From assembly GCA_002684655.1 (NCBI GenBank), contig NYVR01000170.1:1-43068 (forward strand): a stretch of DNA of 43,068 bases. The letters are read 5' to 3'. Shown in pieces: positions 25,851-33,464 of the stretch (position 1 is the stretch's first letter; each line of letters opens with the position of its first letter). This DNA is from Planctomycetota bacterium. Lineage in GTDB: Bacteria; Planctomycetota; UBA1135; UBA2386. A model generated the notes under the pieces. It searched no databases. It saw only the letters and a program-made list of their open reading frames with translations, and was not told the origin of the DNA. The translations under genes were made by a program, and so were the position numbers.

Positions 25851-28800
25851 CTACGTCTCCTTCCGGGCAGCGGCCGCGGCCGCTTCCTGGGCCGCGATCT
25901 CGGCCTCGTTGTCGTAGTCGCCCTCTCGGGTCGGGTCGCGCGGATCGTCCGGGACCTCTACAGGGTCGCCGCGGTCCATCCAGATAAGGATCGGCGCGGC
26001 GATATACATGGTCGAGTAGACGCCGCAGCACATCCCGATCGTCATCGCGAAGGCGAAAGCTTCCAGGTTGGAGCCGCTGTTGTAGTTGACGACTAGCTGT
26101 GCGATGACCACGAACAGCGTCAGAACGGTCGTCAGCACCGTGCGGGACAGCGTCTGGTTCAGCGAGCGGTTGATCAGCGAGCGGAATGATTCCTCGACGC
26201 CGTTGCGCGCGTTCTCGATTCGGTTCTCGCGGATCCGGTCAAACACAACGATCGTGTCGTTCACTGAGTATCCGATGATCGTCAAGAAGCACGCGATCAT
26301 GGCGATGCTGATCTCAGCGTTGACGATCTCGTAGCGGTTGAAGAGCACGACGACTCCGAACGTGATCAGGACGTCGTGGATCAGCGCGACGACCGCTGCG
26401 AGGCCGTATTTGTATTCGAGGAATCGGACTCGGAGGTAGAAGACGATGAGCGCCCAGGCGAGCAGCAGCGCGCCGATCGCGTTGTTGCGCAGGTCGTTGA
26501 CGAGCCTGCCCTGGATCTCTTGTGCCTCCGGGAAGGGGTCCGAGAGCACGATCGGCTTGTCCTCGGCGTCCGTCAGGTCCGCCAGCTCAAGGCTGATCAG
26601 TTCGGCCAGCTGCCAGTCTCTGGTCGAGTTCTGGGTGTTCCACTCGACGCGGAAGTCGCTGCCTGTCGTCGGCGTTTCGTCGACGCGCGGTTGGCCCTGT
26701 TTGTCGATCAGGGTGACTTGCCCGCCGGCGAGGTTGCCGTTCAGCCGTTCGATCACCTGCGCGGCGACGACCGGGCGCGCGAAGTGCACGTCGATCTGGG
26801 CCATCAGCAGGTTTGGCTTGGTCGGGTGGGGGATCAGGTCTTCGCCGCTGAACGCAGGCGCCACCAATCGTTCGCCAAAGACGCGCTTCAACTCTTCGAC
26901 GTAAGGCGGCGTGTACGCAGCAGGCGGCTGCAGCTGGCTGCGTTCTTCTTCGCTCAGGTCGGCTTCGCTGAGCTTGGCGAGGTACGCCTTGCGCTCTTCT
27001 CGCCACGCGCTGCGCTGCGCGTCGATCTCTCCGCGTTGGTCGCTGGTAAGCTTCAGGCGGATGTTGAAGCCGGTGCCGTCTTCACCGAATGGGTTGACGT
27101 TGAAGGTGGGGTAGGCGGCCGCGAACGCCGCGTCTGCCTTGAGGGAGCCGCGGATGTCGTCCGCGTCAGTGGCCTCGGCGCACACCATCTGCAGGTTGGA
27201 GCCGCCGGTGAAGTCGATGCTCAGCTTCGTCTCGGGCGAGACCGTCAGCGAGAAGCCGACGCCTGCGACGATCAGCACGGCGCTGAGGATCACGCACGCC
27301 CGGATCTTGCCGACGAAGTCGATGCTGCGGTTTTCGAACAGCGTGTTGGGCTGCCAGCCTTCGAGCTTCTTGCTCGACAGGGCCCAGTGGAACAGCAGGC
27401 GCGAGACGAAGAACTGCGTGAAGACGGTCGTGACGATGCCGACCATCAGCGTGACCGCGAAGCCGCGGACCGGACCGCTGCCGATGTTGAACAGCACGAG
27501 GCCGACCAAGAAGGTCGTGATGTTGGAGTCCAGGATCGCCGACATCGCGCGCTCGAAGCCAGAGCGCACGGCCTGCAGCATCTCCTTGCCCTTCTGCAGC
27601 TCTTCTCGAATGCGCTCGTAGATGAGCACGTTCGCGTCGACCGCCATACCAAGCGTCAGCACGATGCCGCCGAGGCCTGGCAGCGTGATCGTCGCCTGCA
27701 TGAACAGAATGCCCGCGTAGAGCAGGAAGACGTTCAGCAGCAGCGCGATGCACGCGATGGAGCCAGCGATCTTGTAGAAGGCCAGCATGAAGGCGAACAC
27801 TAGCAGGCCGCCGCCGACGATCGACCAGAGGCCGCGCTCGATGGCCTCTTGGCCGAGGTTCGGGCCGATGGTCGTTTGGCTCAGCTTCTCCGGCTCGATG
27901 CGCAGCGAGCCCGTCTTGAGCACCTTGACGAGCTCGGTGACTTCGTCGCGGGTGAAGGCTCCCGTGATCCGCCCTCTGCCGGGGATCTTCCCGAGGAACG
28001 TCGGCGTCGATTTCACGAAGCCGTTCAGAATGATCGCGCTCTCTTTGCCCTTGTGCTCCGCGGACCAGTCTGCATACGCGGACTTGAGCGCGCCGACGAT
28101 CTCGTAGTTGACGCACGGTGTGCCGTCGTCGCCGGAGCCCTCGCCGACGCCCGCCGGCTCCAGGTCTTCACCGCTGAATGAGCGCTCGCCCATGTTGATC
28201 GCGACGAACTCGATCAGTCGCTGCTCCTGCGGGGGCAGCTTGAGCACGTCTTCGGGGATCGCGCCGGCGTTCCACTGTTTTTCGTCGAAGGCCTGCACGG
28301 TGATGCCTGCCAGCGCCGGGTTGTCGGCGTTCGAGCGGTCCCACCGTGAAGCGTCCTTGGGGTTCGACCGGATCTCACGCGGGTACCAGTTCAGGATCTT
28401 CAAGGCGGGCCCGTTCTGCAGGTCCTCGTTGAAGCGACGGATGTTGCGTGGGTCCTTCGCGATCAGCGCCTTGTTGTCCTCGTCCTCTAGCCACTTCTCG
28501 AGGCGCTCCTTGTCGGTCTTGAGGCGCGCGTTGGTGATCGCGTTGCCGTCCTTCGACCAGCCGTCGTAGGCGACCATGCGCATCTCGAGGCGGCCGAGGT
28601 TGCTGATACGGTCGAGGACGCGCTTGAGGTCCTGCGGGTTCTCGAAGTAGGCGAGCTCGACCAGGATGCCGGTCTCGCCGCTGCGCGTGATCAGCGGGTC
28701 CAGCGTGCCGTTGGGGTCGATGCGCTCGCGCATGACGCTGATTGTCTGCGCCATGACCGAGTCCCGGTTCTCGCGCTCTTTCTTGACGAGGTCGTCGAGC

Positions 28801-28943
28801 ACGTCGGCGGGCACGTCGTAGAGCAGCTGGGTGCCGCCCTTGAGGTCGTTGCCGAGGCTAGGCTTGAGGAACGCGATGCTCGCGGCTCCGAGGAGGATCG
28901 CGAACAGGACGAAGAAGAACTGACGACGGGCGTTCTCGAGCAT
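25851..28943 (-). CDS. secDF: SecD-SecF fusion protein translocase subunit
   Basis: 1030 residues from ATG 28943, which begins the first membrane helix region (ENARRQFFFVLFAILLGAA); a GTG at 29003 would add 20 unlikely residues. The SecD half has GNDLKGGTQLLYDV, a large periplasmic domain with the P1-like LEMRMVAYDG and GRITGAFTRDEV, and helices with LTLGMAVDANVLIYERIREE. The SecF half starts at about 545 with a helix and SIDFTGGSNLQM, and contains the matching GYSVNDTIVVFDRIREN. Twelve membrane helices are expected. SecDF uses the proton gradient to pull exported proteins through SecYEG. Both periplasmic domains carry long insertions. It follows rplS by 137 nt with a palindromic leader hairpin. 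Confidence 0.96.
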   Translation of the reverse strand: MLENARRQFFFVLFAILLGAASIAFLKPSLGNDLKGGTQLLYDVPADVLDDLVKKERENRDSVMAQTISVMRERIDPNGTLDPLITRSGETGILVELAYFENPQDLKRVLDRISNLGRLEMRMVAYDGWSKDGNAITNARLKTDKERLEKWLEDEDNKALIAKDPRNIRRFNEDLQNGPALKILNWYPREIRSNPKDASRWDRSNADNPALAGITVQAFDEKQWNAGAIPEDVLKLPPQEQRLIEFVAINMGERSFSGEDLEPAGVGEGSGDDGTPCVNYEIVGALKSAYADWSAEHKGKESAIILNGFVKSTPTFLGKIPGRGRITGAFTRDEVTELVKVLKTGSLRIEPEKLSQTTIGPNLGQEAIERGLWSIVGGGLLVFAFMLAFYKIAGSIACIALLLNVFLLYAGILFMQATITLPGLGGIVLTLGMAVDANVLIYERIREELQKGKEMLQAVRSGFERAMSAILDSNITTFLVGLVLFNIGSGPVRGFAVTLMVGIVTTVFTQFFVSRLLFHWALSSKKLEGWQPNTLFENRSIDFVGKIRACVILSAVLIVAGVGFSLTVSPETKLSIDFTGGSNLQMVCAEATDADDIRGSLKADAAFAAAYPTFNVNPFGEDGTGFNIRLKLTSDQRGEIDAQRSAWREERKAYLAKLSEADLSEEERSQLQPPAAYTPPYVEELKRVFGERLVAPAFSGEDLIPHPTKPNLLMAQIDVHFARPVVAAQVIERLNGNLAGGQVTLIDKQGQPRVDETPTTGSDFRVEWNTQNSTRDWQLAELISLELADLTDAEDKPIVLSDPFPEAQEIQGRLVNDLRNNAIGALLLAWALIVFYLRVRFLEYKYGLAAVVALIHDVLITFGVVVLFNRYEIVNAEISIAMIACFLTIIGYSVNDTIVVFDRIRENRIENARNGVEESFRSLINRSLNQTLSRTVLTTVLTLFVVIAQLVVNYNSGSNLEAFAFAMTIGMCCGVYSTMYIAAPILIWMDRGDPVEVPDDPRDPTREGDYDNEAEIAAQEAAAAAARKET

Positions 28944-28985
28944 GTGAGGCGAGGCCGCGGAAGACGTGTCGTGGAAAGGGGGGGC

Positions 28986-29003
28986 GTGGTGGAGATCCAC
29001 CAC
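28986..29003 (-). promoter_or_regulatory. Palindromic hairpin in the secDF leader
   Basis: GTGGTGGA and TCCACCAC are perfect inverted arms around a two-base centre, giving at least a 7-bp stem with a tetraloop. On the transcribed strand it is followed by a run of seven C and TTT. It ends 43 nt before the secDF ATG, between rplS and secDF. It could be an attenuator limiting read-through from rplS or a protein-binding operator. Confidence 0.4.
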
Positions 29004-29080
29004 CGTCCGTCGGCGTGCTCCAGACGCTTCCGTGCGCGCCGGGGTGCCGTCGGACTAGGGTAGTCCGTAGGGTGCTGTAG

Positions 29081-29503
29081 TTATTCGTCCGCGGCAGCTT
29101 CTGCGCTCTTGTCCTCAGCGACGACGCCGCTGCCCGTGCCGCTGCGGGGCCACTTGAGCTTGCCGAGGTTGCGGGTCAAGCGGGTCGCTTTGCCCTCCCG
29201 CTCGCGCAGGAAGTAGAGCTTCGCGCGGCGGATGACGCCGCGGTCCTTGACCTTGACGTCCGAGACGCGCGAGCTGTGCAGCGTGAACGTGCGCTCGACG
29301 CCTTCGCCCGCGACGATGCGTCGCACGGTGAACGTCCGGCGGGTGCCCGCGCCCTGGAACTTGATGACGGTGCCCGTGAACAGCTGCACGCGCTCCTTGT
29401 CCCCTTCTTTGATGAGGTAGTGCACGTCGACGGTGTCGCCGACGCCGAAGTCGGGGAGCTCGGCCTTCATATGCTCGAGCTCGATTTGGCGCATGATGTT
29501 CAT
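29081..29503 (-). CDS. rplS: 50S ribosomal protein L19
   Basis: 140 residues against about 115 in E. coli. The core FGVGDTVDVHYLIKEGDKER, FTGTVIKFQGAG, FTVRRIVAGEGVERTF and LYFLREREGKATRL is unmistakable. The extra length is a C-terminal tail rich in Ser, Glu and Ala (after about 115). L19 sits at the interface of the two ribosomal subunits. It follows trmD by 30 nt, the conserved bacterial order. Confidence 0.98.
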   Translation of the reverse strand: MNIMRQIELEHMKAELPDFGVGDTVDVHYLIKEGDKERVQLFTGTVIKFQGAGTRRTFTVRRIVAGEGVERTFTLHSSRVSDVKVKDRGVIRRAKLYFLREREGKATRLTRNLGKLKWPRSGTGSGVVAEDKSAEAAADE

Positions 29504-29533
29504 GGGTCGTGTCTGAGGGTTGTTCGTTGTGAT

Positions 29534-30241
29534 TTAGTCGGAAGTCGTGGGCGCGCGGCCCTCGGCCGCCAGCTTCCTGGCGGTCAACGACCTCGCCTGC
29601 TCTTCGCGCCACCGGGCGACCTTTGCATGGTCCCCAGAGAACAGCACTTCGGGGACATCCATGCCGCGGAAATCGCGCGGGCGGGTGTATTGCGGGTAGT
29701 CGAGCAGTTCGCCTTCGAACGACTCGAGCTGCGCCGACTCGGCGCACCCCAGCACACCCGGAATCAGCCGGACCGCGGCTTCGAGCACGGCGACCGCGGG
29801 GAGCTCGCCGCCGGCCAACACGAAGTCGCCGAGCGAGATCTCCTCGTAGCCGCCATCCGACGCGGCGAGGCCGTCGCGGATGCGTTCGTCGAAGCCCTCG
29901 TAGCGCCCACACACGAACATCAACCGCTCCATACGGCTGAGGTCCCGTGCGCGCGCTTGGTCGAAGGTTCGACCGCGGGGGCAGAGCAGGATCTTGTGGA
30001 ACGGGCCGGAAGCCTGCTCCACTTCGTCAATAGCTGAAAAGATCGGTTCCGGCTTGAGCACCATGCCCGGGCCGCCTCCGAACGGCCGATCGTCGACCGT
30101 TCGATGGGGGTCCAGAGCGTGGTCCCGGAAGTCGACGAGGTCGACCTGAAGGTTGCCTTGGGCCTGAGCAATCCCGAGGATGCTCTCGTCCAGATAAGGC
30201 CTGATGGCTTCTGGAAAGAGTGTCAGAATGGCGCAGTGCAC
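29534..30241 (-). CDS. trmD: tRNA (guanine-N1)-methyltransferase TrmD
   Basis: 235 residues. It methylates G37 of tRNAs reading CNN and prevents frameshifting. Motifs: ILTLFPEAI at the start, RPFGGGPGMVLKPEPIF, the knotted-fold core FVCGRYEGFDERI, and ISLGDFVLAGGELPAV. The start appears to be GTG 30241, directly before HCAILTLFPE. Upstream rpsP and rimM, which usually precede trmD, are missing; instead ribE lies divergently 114 bp away, so trmD-rplS must have its own promoter in that gap. Confidence 0.97.
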   Translation of the reverse strand: MHCAILTLFPEAIRPYLDESILGIAQAQGNLQVDLVDFRDHALDPHRTVDDRPFGGGPGMVLKPEPIFSAIDEVEQASGPFHKILLCPRGRTFDQARARDLSRMERLMFVCGRYEGFDERIRDGLAASDGGYEEISLGDFVLAGGELPAVAVLEAAVRLIPGVLGCAESAQLESFEGELLDYPQYTRPRDFRGMDVPEVLFSGDHAKVARWREEQARSLTARKLAAEGRAPTTSD

Positions 30242-30355
30242 AGTGCCCCTGCCGCAAAGAAGGGTCGAACACCATACGTTTGCGGCCTAGGGCGGTCAAG
30301 GCTGCCGAGCATTGCGCGGCGGCGTTTCCCCCACCTGATTGCCCAGATCTCCCAG

Positions 30356-30961
30356 ATGTTTACAGGACTCGTTCAAGCTACCGGCGCCGTCACGGCCGTC
30401 GCCCGCGAACCGGCGGGCGTTCGGTTAACGGTTGATATCTCCGCTCTGCCGGGCGCCGGGTTCCGGATCGGCGACTCGATCGCGCTCTCCGGGGTGTGCT
30501 GCACGGTCGCCTCTCTGGAGTCCGGTCACGCCGAATTTTTCCTCACCCCGGAGACGCTAGACCGAACGTGGTTGGGCGCCGCCGAGGTCGGGAGCCAACT
30601 CAACCTGGAAGGCGCACTGCGGGCGGGCGAGCCGCTCGGGGGCCACATCGTGCAAGGCCACGTCGACGGCGTCGGCAAGATCGCGGCGCCTATCGACGCC
30701 CAGGAAGGGGGTGAGCTTTGGGCCGAGGTACCGGCGGACCTCCGTAAATACTGCGTGGAGAAAGGGTCGATCACGCTCGACGGCGTCTCGCTCACGATCG
30801 CGGATCAGCGCGACGGCGCCGTCATGATCGCTGTGATCCCGCACACGGCGCAGTGGACGACGCTGGGCCACGGCGATGTCGGCGCGCCGCTGCACGTCGA
30901 GGTCGACGTGCTGGCGAAATACGTCGAGAACATGCTGTCGCAACGAGGCCTGACCAAATGA
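30356..30961 (+). CDS. ribE: Riboflavin synthase (alpha chain)
   Basis: 201 residues starting MFTGLVQATGAV, the standard beginning; the open frame upstream of ATG 30356 overlaps trmD. Two lumazine-binding repeats are visible: the first with SGVCCTV (usually NGVCLTV), GHIVQGHVDGVG at the boundary, the second with DGVSLTI and the final NMLSQRG. It dismutates two lumazines into riboflavin. No FMN-riboswitch motif precedes it. Its stop overlaps the next gene's ATG in ATGA. Confidence 0.96.
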   Translation: MFTGLVQATGAVTAVAREPAGVRLTVDISALPGAGFRIGDSIALSGVCCTVASLESGHAEFFLTPETLDRTWLGAAEVGSQLNLEGALRAGEPLGGHIVQGHVDGVGKIAAPIDAQEGGELWAEVPADLRKYCVEKGSITLDGVSLTIADQRDGAVMIAVIPHTAQWTTLGHGDVGAPLHVEVDVLAKYVENMLSQRGLTK

Positions 30962-31290
30962 AACGTCGCATCTTGACGCCGCTCATGCTCGTGATGCTGC
31001 TGCTGCTCCCAAGCTGCTTCACCTTTGGCCTCTGGGGTTTCGAGCTGGAGTCCGAGCGCGACCCGCGCTCCGGACGCGTGGAGAACACGATGGCGTATGA
31101 CTCGGAGACGGAGTGGTCTTGGGAGCTGTTCGCCTTCCGGTTGCTCCTGACGCCGATCGCGCTCGGCCTCGACTGCCTGACCGCGCCCGTGCAAGTGTGG
31201 CTGTTGGAAGAGATCGACGAGAACGCGCCCGAAAACAACGAGCCCCGCAGGGCGAACCCCCGGTCGCCGCCGCCGCGGTCACTTCGTTAG
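30958..31290 (+). CDS. Small lipoprotein, unknown function
   Basis: 110 residues. The ATG overlaps the ribE stop by four bases. The lipoprotein signal is MKRRILTPLMLVMLLLLPS then Cys20. The mature part contains a central hydrophobic stretch (FRLLLTPIALGLDCLTAPVQ) and ends in a Pro/Arg-rich tail; this resembles the YceK-like small lipoproteins with a DxxxxP pattern, which is only an impression. The 3' end overlaps the convergent cyanophycinase-like gene by 12 bases. Confidence 0.75.
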   Translation: MKRRILTPLMLVMLLLLPSCFTFGLWGFELESERDPRSGRVENTMAYDSETEWSWELFAFRLLLTPIALGLDCLTAPVQVWLLEEIDENAPENNEPRRANPRSPPPRSLR

Positions 31291-32898
31291 CCGCGTCGCC
31301 GCTACCAAGTCCCAGCGGTCACCAGGCTCAAGCCAGATCGGCTGGGCTGCTTCGAGCCTGCGGTCACGTGCGTCGAGGACGCAGACCTTGCTGGCGCCAA
31401 GCACCTCGAGCTGGCTCCCCGTCACGACCGCACACGTCGCCTCATCGACGCCCAGGCCGACGACCTGCGGGCAGCGTTCGACGACTGCCTGCAGGTCCTT
31501 GAGCCGCCGCCGCGCCAGGAAGTGCTGATCCACGGCGCAGCCGGGGAGGAACGCGAAGCCGCGGTCGTAGCCTTCGCACCACATATCAGCGTTGCCTAGA
31601 GGATTGCCGCGCACGAGAAGCTCGCCCTGGATGGTGGCCCCAGCGGAGCTGCCCGCGATGACCCCGCCCCGCTCCAAGACGCGGTGGAAGGCTGCGACGA
31701 CGGGGGTGCCCTCAAACGCGTCCACCGTTCGCCACTGGCGGCCGCCGCCGAACCAGACGCCTGTGGCCTCGTCGAGCATCTCGACGTGCTCCCTGTCGAC
31801 CTCGTCCGGGTGCCGCGGGTCGAGCACGGTCACGCGCGCCGCGCCCATGCGGCGGAGCAGCGCTGCGACTGGGTCGGGACGCGGTGGCGTCGACCTCGGC
31901 ATCGCCGTCGGCGCGACGACGATGCGGGCCTTGCCGGCCCCGCCGGCGAGCGCGAGGAAGCGCGCGAAGACGGCCCGCGGCATGCGGCCACCGCCGCCGA
32001 GCATGACCGCTCCGTTCGCGACCGCCGGCGCCGCGAATGCCGGCGGGGGCCACGCGCCGCGCGCGCGTTGGCGAGCGGCGCGTTGCCACGTGATCAAATC
32101 GGCGCGACCACCGGCCCGCAGCCGCTCGATGCGCGGCTCTTTGTCGCCCGCGCGCGGCAGCACGAGCAGCGCGGCGCTCCGTCCGAAGACGCGGAGGTCC
32201 CGCCCGCGCACGACGACGGCGGTGCCCTCGTCGACGCCGAGCCCGAACAGGCCGCGGCGGTCCTCCAAGGCCTGGAGCAGCCGCGGCAAGCGCTCGCGGG
32301 CGAGGAAGTGCTGGTCGACGATCGCGCCTGGCAGCAGGTCGAGGCCCTCCGAGAGCACGGGCGGGTTCTTGCCGCGCGCGATCATCACCCGGCTCTGGAT
32401 CGCGGCGCCGGCAGAGCTGCCGCCGACGACGCCGCCGCGCTCTAGCAGGGCGTATATCTCACGTTCTACGCGGGTGCCGACGTAGGCGTCGGCGATCCGC
32501 TGCTGGGAGCCGCCTCCAAACCAGACGGCGGTAGCGTCGCGGAAGGGCGCGCAGAACGCCTCTGAGTCGGCCTCGGCGCGATCGCGCGTGTGCAGCAAGG
32601 TAAACGAGGCGTCGGGGTGCGTCTCCTGCCAGCGACGCAGCGCGCGCGCGCGCCCCTCGTCGGTGTCGGCGCGGCTGCTCGCCGTCGGCACGATGAGGAT
32701 CTCGCCGTCGGCGCCGCCGGCGATCGCGACGAAGCGGTCATAGACATCGTCCGGGAGGCCGCCGCCGCCGCAGATGAACAGGGTGCCCTCGCGGCCGGCT
32801 GGGTCGATCGCCGGCGCTTGCTCGGTCGACGCCGTCGACTGCGCGGCGGCTGCCGACACCAAGAGCGAGCAAACCAACAGGATGGATCGGGCGTTCAT
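31279..32898 (-). CDS. Secreted tandem cyanophycinase-like (peptidase S51) protein
   Basis: 539 residues: signal peptide at 1-19 (NARSILLVCSLLVSAAAA), then two complete S51 domains. Domain 1 (about 37-250) has FICGGGGLPDD, VWFGGGSQQR, the nucleophile elbow GSSAGA with Ser162, VDQHFLARERL and GLGVDEGTAVV. Domain 2 (about 295-510) repeats each in order: VMLGGGGRMPRAV, VWFGGGRQWR, GSSAGA with Ser418, VDQHFLARRRL and GLGVDEATCAV. Both nucleophile serines remain, so both sites may be active. Cyanophycinases split the Arg-Asp storage polymer; secreted forms are reported to degrade external cyanophycin, and other S51 members are dipeptidases or isoaspartyl peptidases. The substrate is therefore inferred. 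It is divergent from the DCC gene. Confidence 0.9.
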   Translation of the reverse strand: MNARSILLVCSLLVSAAAAQSTASTEQAPAIDPAGREGTLFICGGGGLPDDVYDRFVAIAGGADGEILIVPTASSRADTDEGRARALRRWQETHPDASFTLLHTRDRAEADSEAFCAPFRDATAVWFGGGSQQRIADAYVGTRVEREIYALLERGGVVGGSSAGAAIQSRVMIARGKNPPVLSEGLDLLPGAIVDQHFLARERLPRLLQALEDRRGLFGLGVDEGTAVVVRGRDLRVFGRSAALLVLPRAGDKEPRIERLRAGGRADLITWQRAARQRARGAWPPPAFAAPAVANGAVMLGGGGRMPRAVFARFLALAGGAGKARIVVAPTAMPRSTPPRPDPVAALLRRMGAARVTVLDPRHPDEVDREHVEMLDEATGVWFGGGRQWRTVDAFEGTPVVAAFHRVLERGGVIAGSSAGATIQGELLVRGNPLGNADMWCEGYDRGFAFLPGCAVDQHFLARRRLKDLQAVVERCPQVVGLGVDEATCAVVTGSQLEVLGASKVCVLDARDRRLEAAQPIWLEPGDRWDLVAATRLTK

Positions 32899-32934
32899 GG
32901 CGATAGCCTAAGGGGAGCAGCATCCTGCCGCGCC

Positions 32935-32968
32935 CTACCTTCGGGCGCTCGCTACCTTCTGAGCGAGC
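32935..32968. repeat. Direct and inverted repeats in the divergent cyanophycinase/DCC promoter region
   Basis: CTACCTTC occurs at 32935-32942 and 32952-32959, 17 nt apart, and GCTCGCT (32947-32953) is mirrored by AGCGAGC (32962-32968). They fill the only 93-bp gap between two divergent genes, so an operator or a leader hairpin is possible. Confidence 0.3.
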
Positions 32969-32991
32969 CTGTCGCTTACCATCTACGCTCC

Positions 32992-33429
32992 GTGACCGGC
33001 GACGCCGACAAGCCCCTGATCCTGTTCGACGGCGAGTGCAACTTGTGCGACGGGTTCGTGCAGTTCGTGATCGCTCGGGATCCGCAGGCGACCTTCCGCT
33101 TCGCCGCGCTGCGCTCCGTCGCTGCTGAGGAGGCTCTAGAGGCGGCGGGTTGCCGCGACGACCTCCCCGACAGCATCGTGCTGATCGACAGCGGGCGCGT
33201 TCGGATGAAGTCGGGCGCCGTGCTCGCCGTGCTGCGTCGGCTACACCGACTTTGGCCGCTGACAGCGCCGCTTTGGCTGGTTCCATCGCCGCTCCGCGAC
33301 GTCGTGTACGACGCGGTCGCGCGGCGGCGGATCCGCTGGTTCGGCAGGCGGGACGCCTGCTGGGTTCCCACGCCGGAGCTGCGGGCGCGGTTCGCAGACG
33401 TCGACGAGCGACCGGCGACAGGCGAGTGA
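32992..33429 (+). CDS. DCC-family thiol-disulfide oxidoreductase
   Basis: 145 residues from GTG 32992, in front of the conserved beginning KPLILFDGECNLCDGFVQFV, with the redox pair Cys16-x-x-Cys19. Further family features are RFAALRS, a DSIVLIDSGRV strand, the helix KSGAVLAVLRRL and the C-terminal WFGRRDACWVPTPELRARF. The DCC (DUF393) family has a thioredoxin-like fold and is named from the DxxCxxC motif; substrates are unknown. It has no signal peptide, so it acts in the cytoplasm. The M14 carboxypeptidase gene starts 35 nt after its stop. Confidence 0.9.
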   Translation: MTGDADKPLILFDGECNLCDGFVQFVIARDPQATFRFAALRSVAAEEALEAAGCRDDLPDSIVLIDSGRVRMKSGAVLAVLRRLHRLWPLTAPLWLVPSPLRDVVYDAVARRRIRWFGRRDACWVPTPELRARFADVDERPATGE

Positions 33430-33464
33430 GCGCGGGCTCGGCGTCTGCGCTAGCATGTCCGTCC

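Noticed and set aside
26376-27803. Long open frame of 475 codons antisense to secDF
   Set aside because: Shadow of secDF in GC-rich DNA; no start signal and no family similarity.
28944-29003. Longer secDF N-terminus from GTG 29003
   Set aside because: The extra 20 residues are encoded over the palindrome and C-run, are not signal-like, and the ATG at 28943 directly precedes the conserved first helix.
30242-30355. FMN riboswitch upstream of riboflavin synthase
   Set aside because: The conserved RFN-element blocks are absent and the gap of 114 bp is too short for the element together with two promoters.
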